Positions 43,578 to 52,869 of a stretch of 64,000 nt of DNA are shown here, in pieces. The DNA is from an uncultured Clostridia bacterium (GTDB lineage Bacteria; Bacillota; Clostridia; Oscillospirales; Acutalibacteraceae): NCBI GenBank assembly GCA_944380885.1, contig CALWIZ010000005.1:34606-98605 (forward strand), given 5' to 3'. The position numbers and the translations under genes were made by a program. The first letter of the stretch is position 1. The number at the start of each line of letters is the position of its first letter. Below the pieces are notes generated by a model. It had not been told where the DNA came from. It saw nothing but the letters and a program-made list of their open reading frames with translations, and did no database searches.

Positions 43578-44912
43578 ATGGACGGCAAGGAAAAAATATT
43601 AAGTCCCGCGGGGCGAATCAGAGGCGGTGTAACATTGCCTCACCTTAAAGGCACGGCGGACAGTGAAAGCGTCATAATGCCGCCTCCGGCAACGGTAAGA
43701 ATACCTATGCGGCAGCATATAGGTGCTCCTGCGGAGCCGGTCGTGAGCGCAGGAGAAAAGGTGTTTGTCGGTACTCTTATAGGCAAAGCCGGCGGGTTTG
43801 TGAGTGCTCCGGTGCATTCGAGCGTGTCCGGCACGGTAAAAGGAATAGAGGACTATTCGGTAGGCGGTCAGAGCTGCAAATGTGTTGTGATAGAGTCTGA
43901 CGGTCTAATGGAGCCTGACCCGTATCTTGCGCCTTTCAATGCGGATACAAGAGCGGATATCGCTGAAGCCTGCGACAAGTGCGGTCTTGTAGGTCTCGGC
44001 GGCGCCGGATTTCCTACAAAGGTTAAGCTTTCGTATTCCGATGATACGAAGATTGACACGCTTATTATCAACGGAGCTGAATGTGAGCCTTACATAACAA
44101 GCGATTACCGTGCCTGTATAGAGGATTATGAAGATGTAGTAGACGGTATATATTTTATTAAGGAAAAGCTCGGTATTCCCAAGGTTATAATCTGTATAGA
44201 AAGCAATAAGGAAAAGGCGATAAGCAAGCTGTACGCTATCGCGTCGGACAGAAGGGATATGGACGACAGCGTTAAGCTGATGCGGCTTCCGGCAAGCTAT
44301 CCGCAGGGAGCGGAAAAGGTCATTATCTATTCGGCTACCGGCAGACGTGTTCCGGCAGGTAAGCTGCCTGCCGATGTCGGCTGTATAGTTATGAATATCA
44401 CCAGCGTTGCGGCGCTTTACAGGTTCATAAAAACCGGTATGCCGCTTGTCTCAAAGCGTATCACGGTTGACGGGACAGCCGTAAAGGAGCCGAAAAATAT
44501 TATTGTGCCGATAGGTACATCGGTTAAAGACGTTCTGGAATTTGCCGGCGGAGTAAGCGAGGAGGCTGCCGAAATCATTTTCGGAGGGCCTATGATGGGC
44601 GTTGACGCGGTGAGTGAAAACGCAGTTGTGGAAAAACGCACAAACGCGATTACCGTTATGCGCGAAACCTTAAAGCCGGCAGTGACAACACCGTGTATTA
44701 AGTGCGGACGCTGCGCCCGTGCCTGCCCGATGAGACTTTATCCCGCATCGGTTGAGGCGGCGGTGAATCACGGCTTTACCGAACGGCTTAAAGGTCTTAA
44801 TGTTGATTACTGTATGGAGTGCGGGAGCTGCTCATATGTGTGCCCCGCTAAAAGACCGCTCACTCAGGTTATGAGGCTTGCCAAGGCGGAGTTAAGGAGG
44901 TCTAAAAAATGA
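43578..44912 (+). CDS. rnfC: Rnf complex subunit RnfC
   Basis: About 444 residues, peripheral NADH-side subunit of the ion-pumping ferredoxin:NAD oxidoreductase. Flavin/NADH-binding GLVGLGGAGFPTKVKL and the INGAECEPYITSDYR segment are followed by two 4Fe-4S motifs, CIKCGRCARACP and CMECGSCSYVCP. ATG 43578 has AAAGGAG 7 bases upstream; the frame is open to 43422 but that part contains the terminator and promoter. It shares ATGA with rnfD. Confidence 0.96.
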   Translation: MDGKEKILSPAGRIRGGVTLPHLKGTADSESVIMPPPATVRIPMRQHIGAPAEPVVSAGEKVFVGTLIGKAGGFVSAPVHSSVSGTVKGIEDYSVGGQSCKCVVIESDGLMEPDPYLAPFNADTRADIAEACDKCGLVGLGGAGFPTKVKLSYSDDTKIDTLIINGAECEPYITSDYRACIEDYEDVVDGIYFIKEKLGIPKVIICIESNKEKAISKLYAIASDRRDMDDSVKLMRLPASYPQGAEKVIIYSATGRRVPAGKLPADVGCIVMNITSVAALYRFIKTGMPLVSKRITVDGTAVKEPKNIIVPIGTSVKDVLEFAGGVSEEAAEIIFGGPMMGVDAVSENAVVEKRTNAITVMRETLKPAVTTPCIKCGRCARACPMRLYPASVEAAVNHGFTERLKGLNVDYCMECGSCSYVCPAKRPLTQVMRLAKAELRRSKK

Positions 44913-45844
44913 AAGAGATACTTACTGCCGCGTCTTCGCCGCATATACTGCACCCGGATACGACACGCGGCATAATGTCAGATGTTGTGATTGCCCTTGC
45001 TCCTGCTGCTGTGTACGGCTGTATACTTTTCGGATGGCAGGCGGCGGCTGTACTTGCTGTTTGTATAATTACGGCTGTCGCGAGCGAGTTTCTGTGGAAT
45101 CTCGCGCTTAAAAAGCCGCAGTCGGTGGGCGATATATCTGCCGTTGTAACCGGGCTTCTTCTCGGAATGAACCTGCCCGCGTCGATTCCGCTCTGGCAGG
45201 CGGCAATCGGCAGCGTTGCGGCAATAATAGTAGTAAAGCAGATGTTTGGCGGCATAGGCTGCAATTTTGCGAATCCGGCTATTGCCGCGCGTATAATACT
45301 GCTTGTATCTTTTCCGGGCAGTATGACGAAATTTACAGAACCGGTTTCGGATATTGTGACATCGGCTACGCCTCTTGCCGCGGAAAGCGGTACTTATACG
45401 CTCAAATCCCTCTTTTTCGGTATGCACCCCGGTTCGCTTGGTGAAACATCGGCATTTCTGCTTATTGTAGGCGGTATATACCTGTTGCTTCGCAGGGTTA
45501 TTTCTCCGGTAATTCCGCTTTGCTTTATAGGTACTGTTGCGGTTCTGTCGCTTATTTCCGGGGAGGACCTTGCGGTTTCGCTTTTCGGCGGCGGTCTTAT
45601 GATAGGTGCGATTTTTATGGCTACCGATTATACCACAAGCCCCACGACCGCTCTCGGCAAGGCGGTATTCGGTATAGGCTGCGGACTTATTACATTTATA
45701 ATAAGAAAATTCGGTGCGCTGCCCGAGGGTGTTTCATACTCGATACTTCTTATGAATATACTTGTGCCGTATATAAACCGCTATACGCTTTCAAAACCGT
45801 TCGGTTTTTTAAAGCCCTCAAAGGAGGAGACGGCAAATGGATAA
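44909..45844 (+). CDS. rnfD: Rnf complex subunit RnfD
   Basis: A 311-residue membrane subunit with about nine helices. The flavin-attachment threonine sits in VTSATPLAAESG, where FMN is bound covalently in the family, and GMNLPASIPLWQAAIGS is conserved. It overlaps rnfC by 4 bases and rnfG by 8, so the operon is translated as a chain. Confidence 0.95.
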   Translation: MKEILTAASSPHILHPDTTRGIMSDVVIALAPAAVYGCILFGWQAAAVLAVCIITAVASEFLWNLALKKPQSVGDISAVVTGLLLGMNLPASIPLWQAAIGSVAAIIVVKQMFGGIGCNFANPAIAARIILLVSFPGSMTKFTEPVSDIVTSATPLAAESGTYTLKSLFFGMHPGSLGETSAFLLIVGGIYLLLRRVISPVIPLCFIGTVAVLSLISGEDLAVSLFGGGLMIGAIFMATDYTTSPTTALGKAVFGIGCGLITFIIRKFGALPEGVSYSILLMNILVPYINRYTLSKPFGFLKPSKEETANG

Positions 45845-46502
45845 GCTGAAGGAATTTTTTACTAAATACAGGGACGATATTATAAAGCCGGTTGCGGTTC
45901 TGCTTGCGATATGTATTGTGATTCCGCTTGCGCTGTCTCTTACAAATAAGGTGACGGCGACAAGGATAGCCGAACTTGAGGAAAAAAACAGCCGCGAGAC
46001 AATGGCGGGGCTTATAAGCGCTGACAGCTTTGAAGAGGCTGAGTTTAACAGCGGTTCGGACGAAATTACATACTACGCCGCTATTAAGGACGGTGAAACC
46101 GCCGGATATATTTTCACTACATCGGAAAAGGGATACGGCGGAGACGTTTCGGTAATGACCGCGGTCAACACTGACGGAACGGTGAAATCCGTAGCGATAC
46201 TTGATGTTTCGGGAGAGACTCCCGGACTCGGCCAAAATGCCGCGAAAGAGAGCTTTTACTCGCAGTATACCGGAAAAACCGCCGGTATAAGCCTGCTGAA
46301 AAACGGAGCAGACAGCGATAAAAACGAGGTGGACGCCGTTACGGGAGCCACTATAACCTCTACTGCGGTCAACCGTGCGGTAAACAAGGCGCTTGAGTAT
46401 TTTGAAGCTATAAAGAAAGAGACCGGCGATACCGAACATAGCTCGGATACCGCCGGAGATAACGCTGATACGGAAAGGCAGGCGGCGGACACAGATGAAT
46501 AA
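45837..46502 (+). CDS. rnfG: Rnf complex subunit RnfG
   Basis: A 221-residue subunit with one N-terminal membrane helix (about 18-38) and an outer FMN-binding domain. The covalent flavin site is TGATITSTAVN (about 162-172). ILDVSGETPGLGQNA is the other conserved block. The last 30 residues are an acidic tail without known function. It overlaps rnfE by 8 bases. Confidence 0.95.
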   Translation: MDKLKEFFTKYRDDIIKPVAVLLAICIVIPLALSLTNKVTATRIAELEEKNSRETMAGLISADSFEEAEFNSGSDEITYYAAIKDGETAGYIFTTSEKGYGGDVSVMTAVNTDGTVKSVAILDVSGETPGLGQNAAKESFYSQYTGKTAGISLLKNGADSDKNEVDAVTGATITSTAVNRAVNKALEYFEAIKKETGDTEHSSDTAGDNADTERQAADTDE

Positions 46503-47190
46503 AAATCTCGGATATTTTACAAACGGTCTTATTAAAGAAAATCCTACGCTAAGACTTGTGCTCGGCACCTGCCCGACGCTCGCGGTAACTACCGCCGCTA
46601 TAAACGGCATAGGAATGGGGATTTCGGCAACAATAGTGCTGGTCTGCTCAAATCTTGCCATATCTCTTTTGCGCAACATTATTCCGGATAAGGTTCGTAT
46701 TCCTGCATTTATAACCATAATCGCCGGTTTTGTAAGCGTGGTACAGATGCTTGTAAAGGCGTTTCTGCCATCTATTGACAAGGCGCTCGGAATTTATCTT
46801 CCCCTTATAGTAGTAAACTGTATAATACTCGCGCGCGCCGAGATGTTCGCTTCAAAAAATCCGGTGCTTCCGAGCGTGCTTGACGGTCTCGGAATGGGGA
46901 TAGGCTTTACGGCGGTTCTGACGCTGATGGGAGCCATTCGCGAGCTTTTCGGAGCGGGAACGATTTTTTCACTTCCCGTTACTTCGGAATTTATCAGTCC
47001 GATGATTATATTCCTGCTGCCGCCCGGAGGCTTTTTCGTCTTCGGAATGCTGGTCGCGGCGTCCAACGCCATAGCAAAGCGCAGCGGTAAAAAACCTGTG
47101 GAACATCTTGGCTGTGCTTCCTGCCCGTCACGCGGAATGTGTGAAAGCGCCAATATAGACAAAGAAGGGGAGGCGGCTGTAAATGAATAA
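46495..47190 (+). CDS. rnfE: Rnf complex subunit RnfE
   Basis: A 231-residue membrane subunit with six helices. LVLGTCPTLAVTTAA carries the conserved membrane cysteine, and ILARAEMFASKNPV is typical. The C-terminus adds a cysteine-containing tail (HLGCASCPSRGMC) found in clostridial RnfE. It overlaps rnfA by 8 bases. Confidence 0.95.
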   Translation: MNKNLGYFTNGLIKENPTLRLVLGTCPTLAVTTAAINGIGMGISATIVLVCSNLAISLLRNIIPDKVRIPAFITIIAGFVSVVQMLVKAFLPSIDKALGIYLPLIVVNCIILARAEMFASKNPVLPSVLDGLGMGIGFTAVLTLMGAIRELFGAGTIFSLPVTSEFISPMIIFLLPPGGFFVFGMLVAASNAIAKRSGKKPVEHLGCASCPSRGMCESANIDKEGEAAVNE

Positions 47191-47767
47191 TTCAACCACA
47201 ATAGCGTCAATACTACTTGCCGCCATACTCACCAATAATATGGTGCTGTCAAAATTCCTCGGTATCTGCCCGTTCCTCGGCGTTTCCAAAAAGACCGACA
47301 CCGCTTTTTCAATGGGTGTAGCCGTAACGCTCGTTATGGTAGTGGCAACGGCGGTCACTTGGCCTATTTACCACTTTATTCTCGCGCCGTCATACACTTA
47401 TCTTGAAACGATAGTTTTCATTCTTGTAATAGCGGCGATAGTTCAGCTCATAGAAACGGTGCTTAAAAAGTATATCAAGCCGCTTTATAACGCGCTCGGT
47501 ATATATCTGCCGCTTATAACAACAAACTGCGCGGTTTTGGGTATTACAATGCTCAATATAACAGACAGCCTTAATTTTGTTCAGTCGCTTTTCAACGCGC
47601 TGGGAGCAGGGCTCGGTTTCCTGCTTGCTATGCTGCTGTTTTCAGGCGTGCGCGAGCGTCTTGAGACAGCCGACATACCTGAGTTTTTAAAGGGACTTCC
47701 GATAACGCTTGTGGCTGCGGCGCTGGTATCGCTCTCGTTTTTAGGCTTTGCCGGAATAGGAGGTTAA
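47183..47767 (+). CDS. rnfA: Rnf complex subunit RnfA
   Basis: A 194-residue membrane subunit homologous to RnfE with inverted topology. The conserved cysteine motif LGICPFLGV (about 28-36) and YLPLITTNCAVLG (about 108-120) supply the membrane iron-sulfur ligands together with RnfE. Three bases separate it from rnfB. Confidence 0.96.
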   Translation: MNNSTTIASILLAAILTNNMVLSKFLGICPFLGVSKKTDTAFSMGVAVTLVMVVATAVTWPIYHFILAPSYTYLETIVFILVIAAIVQLIETVLKKYIKPLYNALGIYLPLITTNCAVLGITMLNITDSLNFVQSLFNALGAGLGFLLAMLLFSGVRERLETADIPEFLKGLPITLVAAALVSLSFLGFAGIGG

Positions 47768-47770
47768 GGA

Positions 47771-48547
47771 ATGGAAATAGTTATTCCGGTAATAATTGTC
47801 GGCATAATAGGCTTTATAGCGGGTCTCGGACTTTCACTTGCATCAAAGTTTATGTCTGTGCCGACTGATGAAAAGCAGCAGAAAATTAGGGACGCTCTCC
47901 CGGGTGCTAACTGCGGTGCCTGCGGCTATTCAGGGTGCGACGGTTATGCCGCTGCGGTGGCTTCGGGCGAGGCGTCTCCGGATAAATGCGCTCCTGGCGG
48001 AGCTGCGTCCGCCGCGGCGCTTGCCGAGATTCTCGGCGTAGAGGTTGTGACTGAGCGCAAAACCGCCTTTATCGCCTGCGGCGGCACCTGTGAGAACACA
48101 AAGCAGAAGTTTAATTACGACGGTATGCAAAGCTGTACCGCGGCGTCTCTTGTAAGCGGAGGACCGCTCGAATGTGAATACGGCTGCATAGGTTTCGGCG
48201 ACTGCGCAAAAGTATGCCCTTTCGGTGCTATAACTATGCAGAACGGAAGACCGGTTGTATGCGGAGATATCTGCGTAGGCTGCGGAAAGTGCGTTTATGT
48301 ATGTCCTAAATCACTTATATCGCTTATGCCCGAGACTGCAAAAGTGAGGGTGAATTGCTCCAATAAGGCGAAAGGCGCACCGGTTGTAAAGGCCTGCTCA
48401 GTTTCCTGTATTGCCTGTAAAATGTGCGAAAGGGCGTGCGAGTCGGGAGCAATTAAGGTGGAAAACAACCTTGCAGTTATTGATTACAGCCTTTGTACTG
48501 CTTGCGGCAAATGCAAATCCGCCTGCAAGCGCAGCGTTATAATATGA
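47771..48547 (+). CDS. rnfB: Rnf complex subunit RnfB (ferredoxin-accepting)
   Basis: A 258-residue iron-sulfur subunit. One N-terminal membrane helix (about 3-25) leads to an Fe-S domain NCGACGYSGCDGYAAAVA plus a later Cys. Ferredoxin-like cluster motifs follow: CEYGCIGFGDCAKVCP, CVGCGKCVYVCP, CIACKMCERACE and CTACGKCKSACK. It takes electrons from reduced ferredoxin. It is the last rnf gene, and its stop overlaps the start of the pseudouridine synthase gene. Confidence 0.96.
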   Translation: MEIVIPVIIVGIIGFIAGLGLSLASKFMSVPTDEKQQKIRDALPGANCGACGYSGCDGYAAAVASGEASPDKCAPGGAASAAALAEILGVEVVTERKTAFIACGGTCENTKQKFNYDGMQSCTAASLVSGGPLECEYGCIGFGDCAKVCPFGAITMQNGRPVVCGDICVGCGKCVYVCPKSLISLMPETAKVRVNCSNKAKGAPVVKACSVSCIACKMCERACESGAIKVENNLAVIDYSLCTACGKCKSACKRSVII

Positions 48548-49209
48548 TTAAGATTTTGTATGAAAATCCTGCCCTTATAGTCTGTGTCAAGCCGGCAGGA
48601 CTGCTCTCACAGGCGGACAGCGGTGGGGGAGAAAGCATGGTATCGCTTTTGTCAGAACAAACCGGAGTAGAAATTTTCCCCGTTCATCGCTTAGATATTC
48701 AGACAGGTGGAGTAATGATATATGCCAAAACCGCAAAGGCGGCGGCGGAGCTTTCCTGTCAGATTGCGTCAGGTGAATTTAAAAAGGAATATCTCGCTAT
48801 GATTCACGGTGCGCCCGAAAAGAAGCAGGATTTTTTAAGCGATTTGCTTTTTAAGGATAGCGCCAAAAATAAAAGCTATGTCGTAAAAAGGGAACGAAAA
48901 GGCGTCAAAAGGGCAGAGCTTGAATATACGCTTGAGGATTCCGCGGAAATCGACGGTGAAAAATATTCTCTTGTTTCGGTAAGACTTTTTACCGGTAGAA
49001 CCCATCAGATACGGGTGCAGTTTTCACACCGCGGATTTCCGCTTGCTGGAGACAGGAAATACGGCGCTAAAGACAACTTTAAGCAACTTGGACTCTGGTC
49101 GTACAGGATTAGCTTTACAGACCCGCTTTCAGGCAGGGAAACGGAATATTTTTGCATGCCCGAAAATATAATAGCCGATTATTTTGATACAAAAAAGCCT
49201 TTCAGATGA
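48544..49209 (+). CDS. RluA family pseudouridine synthase
   Basis: About 221 residues, catalytic domain only. The active-site aspartate is in FPVHRLDIQTGGVMIYAKT (usual HRLDxxTSG with SG replaced by GG), and GRTHQIRVQFSHRGFPLAGD is intact. No S4 domain is present, so it resembles short RluA/YlyB-like enzymes; rRNA or tRNA target unknown. ATG 48544 overlaps the rnfB stop (ATGA) and lacks a strong SD, suggesting coupling to rnfB translation. The frame is open further upstream only inside rnfB. Confidence 0.88.
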   Translation: MIKILYENPALIVCVKPAGLLSQADSGGGESMVSLLSEQTGVEIFPVHRLDIQTGGVMIYAKTAKAAAELSCQIASGEFKKEYLAMIHGAPEKKQDFLSDLLFKDSAKNKSYVVKRERKGVKRAELEYTLEDSAEIDGEKYSLVSVRLFTGRTHQIRVQFSHRGFPLAGDRKYGAKDNFKQLGLWSYRISFTDPLSGRETEYFCMPENIIADYFDTKKPFR

Positions 49210-49231
49210 GTATATGCTCACTGAAAGGCTT
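49195..49231. terminator. Bidirectional terminator between pseudouridine synthase and upp
   Basis: AAGCCTTTCAG pairs with CTGAAAGGCTT, with an inner ATGAG/CTCA stem, followed by T-rich sequence. It serves both converging operons. Confidence 0.8.
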
Positions 49232-49247
49232 AAATTTTTAATATAAA

Positions 49248-49880
49248 TTATTTTGTGCCGAAAATACGGTCGCCGGCGTCTCCGAGACCGGGAACAATGT
49301 AGCAGTGGTCGTTAAGGCAGTCATCAAGTCCGGCGCAGTATACCGGAACATCGGGGTGTGCTGCGGTAAATGCCTCAATACCCTCGGGAGCTGCTATTAT
49401 GCACATAAACTTTATGCGCTTCGGATTGAATTCCTTGATTTTTGATACCGCGTCGATAGCGCTTCCGCCGGTAGCGAGCATCGGGTCAAGCACGAAAACA
49501 TCACGCTCGTGAAGGTCGGCGGGCAGCTTGCAGTAATAATCAACCGGTGTATGGGTTTCGGGGTCACGGTACATGCCTATGTGACCTACACGTGCGGCAG
49601 GAATAAGGCTGAGCACTCCGTCTACCATACCAAGCCCTGCGCGGAGGATAGGCACAAACGCCATTTTTCTTCCGGCAAGTACCTTTGTCTTGGCGGTAGC
49701 AATAGGAGTTTTTGTTTCCACTTCGGTCAGAGGCAGGTCACGTGTTGATTCGTAGCACATAAGCATGGCGATTTCGCTTACAAGCTCCCTGAACTGCTTT
49801 GAGCCTGTTTTTTCGTCTCTTAAAATAGAGAGCTTGTGCTGAATCAGCGGATGGTCCATAATAAATACATTGTCTTTCAT
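49248..49880 (-). CDS. upp: Uracil phosphoribosyltransferase
   Basis: A 210-residue pyrimidine-salvage enzyme converting uracil and PRPP to [26 protein letters not shown] at the start is in the family's typical form, and the PRPP loop [12 protein letters not shown] and uracil-side [10 protein letters not shown] are intact. Length is normal. Last gene of the mtaB operon, 17 bases after rpiB. Confidence 0.97.
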   Translation of the reverse strand: MKDNVFIMDHPLIQHKLSILRDEKTGSKQFRELVSEIAMLMCYESTRDLPLTEVETKTPIATAKTKVLAGRKMAFVPILRAGLGMVDGVLSLIPAARVGHIGMYRDPETHTPVDYYCKLPADLHERDVFVLDPMLATGGSAIDAVSKIKEFNPKRIKFMCIIAAPEGIEAFTAAHPDVPVYCAGLDDCLNDHCYIVPGLGDAGDRIFGTK

Positions 49881-49897
49881 TTTAATATTCCTCCGGT

Positions 49898-50344
49898 TTA
49901 TTTCTGTGAGTTTTCTATTTCCGATATCATATCAACGCGTCTTTGGTGCCTTCCGCCCTCAAATTCCGTATCCACAAACAGGTCGGCGAGCTCAAGAGCC
50001 GTTCCGGCTCCTACCACACGTCCGCCGAGGCATAGAATGTTGGCGTCATTGTGCAGACGGGTGTATTTTGCTGAATAATGGTCGCTGCATGCGGCAGCGC
50101 GTATGCCTTTTACCTTGTTAGCCGCGAGCGACATTCCGATTCCCGTACCGCATACAAGTATACCGAGCTTATTTTCTCCGGCGGCAACGCTTGACGCCAC
50201 CTTTAAAGCTATTTCGGGATAATCCACCGGTTTATTCTCGGTAATTCCGAAATCGGTAACTTCAAAGCCGCGTTCTTTTAAGTGGGCGCTTATGGCATTT
50301 TTAAGCTCAAATCCGCCGTGGTCACAGCCTATCGCAATTTTCAT
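49898..50344 (-). CDS. rpiB: Ribose 5-phosphate isomerase B
   Basis: A 148-residue isomerase of the RpiB/LacAB family linking ribulose- and ribose-5-phosphate. [13 protein letters not shown], the catalytic cysteine in [14 protein letters not shown] and the [11 protein letters not shown] segment are conserved. It overlaps tsaB by 4 bases. Its product can feed the PRPP used by Upp. Confidence 0.95.
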   Translation of the reverse strand: MKIAIGCDHGGFELKNAISAHLKERGFEVTDFGITENKPVDYPEIALKVASSVAAGENKLGILVCGTGIGMSLAANKVKGIRAAACSDHYSAKYTRLHNDANILCLGGRVVGAGTALELADLFVDTEFEGGRHQRRVDMISEIENSQK

Positions 50345-51057
50345 AACATTCCCTCTTTTTTCTTTTTTAATTCCCGTTCAGCCTGCGGCAGACGCAGATA
50401 GACCGGAAGCAGCTTGTCCGGCGTTACGGTCAGACCGTTTTCAAACATATCAAAAGCGGCAAGTCCCGCCGAAACAGCATTCTGATACCGGTTTTTCGTA
50501 TCGGAAAGAATTACGCCGGGTATGTCTTTCACGAACGGATAAAACACTCCGGCTCCGTCGCCTACTATTATAACACGTTTTTCTTCTGTTTGCGACATTT
50601 TTTTCAGTTCTTCCGCAAGTTCGCTGCACATAAGCGCCCTGTCACCGCAGAGCCGTATGATTTTGCCGTTTTCAATATCGAAAAGGGCATTGTATACCTG
50701 ATTGCAGCGGGCGTCCATAACCGCGCATACTATGCAGTCAGTGTCACTGTAATTATAAGCCATGGAAAGAAGAGTCGAAACAGAGGCGCAGGGAAGCGAG
50801 CGGGGTGCCGCAAGGCCTTTAGCGGCCGCGATTCCTATTCTCACTCCGGTAAACGAGCCGGGACCCGCGGTTATGGCTATACCGCCAATATCTCCGAATT
50901 TTAAAAGCGCCTGCGAAAGCACGTTTTCTATCATCGGCATAAGCGTCTGCGAATGGGTCAGCTTTACATTCGCGAAGGCGGAGGAAATGACTTCACGGTT
51001 TTCTGTGACTGCGGCGGAAGCAGGTCCCGCCGAGCATTCTATTGAAAGTATTTTCAT
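50341..51057 (-). CDS. tsaB: tRNA t6A biosynthesis protein TsaB
   Basis: A 238-residue ASKHA-fold partner of TsaD in threonylcarbamoyl transfer to A37 of tRNA. LSIECSAGPASAAV at the N-terminus and AITAGPGSFTGVRIGIAAAKGLA are the family marks. It overlaps both tsaE and rpiB by 4 bases. rimI, a frequent neighbour, is absent. Confidence 0.93.
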   Translation of the reverse strand: MKILSIECSAGPASAAVTENREVISSAFANVKLTHSQTLMPMIENVLSQALLKFGDIGGIAITAGPGSFTGVRIGIAAAKGLAAPRSLPCASVSTLLSMAYNYSDTDCIVCAVMDARCNQVYNALFDIENGKIIRLCGDRALMCSELAEELKKMSQTEEKRVIIVGDGAGVFYPFVKDIPGVILSDTKNRYQNAVSAGLAAFDMFENGLTVTPDKLLPVYLRLPQAERELKKKKEGML

Positions 51058-51503
51058 ATTAGTTCCTCGCTGTCAAAAATATAGTCGGCGCCGTCAACGG
51101 TTATTTCGCGCGTGTTATCGTCAATACGCGTGAACGAAACCGTTACGGTGTTTTCAGGCAGGGCGCCTTCTATGTTTTCACTCCATTCGGCGGCAATTAC
51201 CCCTCCGGCTTCAAGATAGTCGAAAAATCCAGTGGAGTAAAGGTCCTCCCAGCCGGATACCCTGTACATATCAAAATGATAAAGAGGCAGTCTCCCGCCG
51301 ATGTATTCGTTTATCAGAGCAAAGGTAGGAGAGGTTACAGCCCCTGTAAAGCCGAGGCCCTCGGCTACACCTCTTGTAAAGCAGGTTTTGCCCATTCCGA
51401 GTCCTCCGCGGTAGGCGATTACCTCACCGCCTTTGAGCTTTTTTGCCAGCAGCTTTCCGATTTCCTCGGTTTTTTCGGGTGAGTCAGATATATATTTTTT
51501 CAT
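51054..51503 (-). CDS. tsaE: tRNA t6A biosynthesis ATPase TsaE
   Basis: A 149-residue P-loop protein. Walker A AYRGGLGMGKTCFTRG, then SPTFALINEY and LYHFDMYRV, all standard. It powers or resets the TsaBD complex. It starts 3 bases after the mtaB stop and overlaps tsaB, so all three modification genes are made together. Confidence 0.96.
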   Translation of the reverse strand: MKKYISDSPEKTEEIGKLLAKKLKGGEVIAYRGGLGMGKTCFTRGVAEGLGFTGAVTSPTFALINEYIGGRLPLYHFDMYRVSGWEDLYSTGFFDYLEAGGVIAAEWSENIEGALPENTVTVSFTRIDDNTREITVDGADYIFDSEELI

Positions 51504-51506
51504 ATT

Positions 51507-52805
51507 TTACTCCGGTATTTCCGTAAGAGCGCCGACACAGTATTCTTTTTCGGCTGAAATTATTTTTACATCAAGTATTTTGCCGGTGAGCCTGCCTGCG
51601 CAGGACACCTTTACGCGCGAATAATTCGGCGTATATCCCTCGTTTACTCCGTCTTCGCAGCTTTCAAAAAGTACCGGAAAAGTTTTTCCGGTCATTGAGC
51701 GCAAAAACTTTGCTTCGCCGTCAAGCGCCGCTTTGCTCATAGCGTGGCTCCTCTCGGCTTTCTGCGCGCGGGAGACCTGATTCGGCAGAGCGGCGGCTAT
51801 GGTGCCTGTCCGCCTTGAATAAGCGAAAATATGAACCTTCGCAAATCCGGTTTTTCTTACAAATTCAAGACTTTCGGCAAATTCCTCATCGGTCTCGCCC
51901 GGAAAACCGACCATTACATCAGTGGTTATAGCGGCAAAGGGAAACATTTTTCTTATTCTTTGCACCAAATCGCTGTAAAAAGCGGTATCGTAGTGACGGT
52001 TCATACGCTTAAGCGTACTGTCACAGCCGGATTGAAGTGAAAGGTGAAACTGCGGGCAGAATTTTTCGTTTTCCGACAGCCTTGACAGCATACCGTCGCT
52101 CATATGGTCAGGCTCAAGCGAGCCTAAACGTACACGTTTTATTCCGCTTACCGAGCTTGCGGCGTTTACCGCGTCGCATAAGTCTGAATTGCCTCCCTTT
52201 CCGTATGCGGTAAGGTTAATTCCGGTAAGGACTATTTCGGAAAAGCCGGCGGCACACAGAGCCTCGGCTTCGGAATGTATTTCGTCCAAGGGCTTTGAAC
52301 GCACATAACCCCTCGCTGTCGGAATAATGCAGTAGGTGCAGTAACGCTCGCAGCCGTCCTCAATTTTCATATACGCGCGCGTGCGCTCCGCGAAATCCTT
52401 TACCGCAGGCGTGTTAAAGCGTTCGGCTTTTGGGTGAGGTGAAATATCAACTGTTCTTACTCCGTCGGCAATGAATTTTTCAGTGTACGCTACTGTTTTT
52501 TTTATATCGGTATTACCGGTAATAACGTCGGCTTCCGCGAGAGATTCCGCTTTTTCGGGGAAAGCCTGCGACATACAGCCTGTGAGCACAACGGCGGCGG
52601 ACGGGTGCTCCTTTCTGAAACGTCTTACTGCCTGCCTTGTCTTGCGGTCGCTTTCCGCAGTTACGGTACAGGAATTTATCACAATAGCGTCAAAATCGGC
52701 GCTGTCCGGCACGACGGTGTGACCCGCTGTTTCAAACGCCTCGCGCATAGCCTCGGTCTCATACTGATTTACCTTGCAGCCGAGTGTATAAAAAGCAACA
52801 TTCAT
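51507..52805 (-). CDS. mtaB: tRNA t6A37 methylthiotransferase MtaB
   Basis: A 432-residue radical-SAM enzyme converting t6A to ms2t6A. The N-terminal methylthiotransferase domain has cluster cysteines in LGCKVNQYE, NSCTVTAESD and TGCMSQAF. The radical-SAM motif is CERYCTYCIIPTARG (about 151-165). A TRAM domain ends the protein. It has its own promoter and heads mtaB-tsaE-tsaB-rpiB-upp. Confidence 0.95.
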   Translation of the reverse strand: MNVAFYTLGCKVNQYETEAMREAFETAGHTVVPDSADFDAIVINSCTVTAESDRKTRQAVRRFRKEHPSAAVVLTGCMSQAFPEKAESLAEADVITGNTDIKKTVAYTEKFIADGVRTVDISPHPKAERFNTPAVKDFAERTRAYMKIEDGCERYCTYCIIPTARGYVRSKPLDEIHSEAEALCAAGFSEIVLTGINLTAYGKGGNSDLCDAVNAASSVSGIKRVRLGSLEPDHMSDGMLSRLSENEKFCPQFHLSLQSGCDSTLKRMNRHYDTAFYSDLVQRIRKMFPFAAITTDVMVGFPGETDEEFAESLEFVRKTGFAKVHIFAYSRRTGTIAAALPNQVSRAQKAERSHAMSKAALDGEAKFLRSMTGKTFPVLFESCEDGVNEGYTPNYSRVKVSCAGRLTGKILDVKIISAEKEYCVGALTEIPE

Positions 52806-52832
52806 ATAAATACTCCATAGCTTGATATGTAT

Positions 52833-52861
52833 ATTATAAACCCACGTTTTAAAACTTTCAA
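52833..52861 (-). promoter_or_regulatory. Promoter of the mtaB operon
   Basis: On the minus strand, TTGAAA (52861-52856), 17 bases, TATAAT (52838-52833), predicted start near 52826. It lies in the gap between azlD and mtaB. Confidence 0.75.
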
Positions 52862-52869
52862 TCGGCAGT

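Noticed and set aside
45750..46781. Open frame of 343 codons on the minus strand opposite rnfD, rnfG and rnfE
   Set aside because: It lies wholly antisense to three well-supported Rnf genes, has basic, low-homology composition and no SD.
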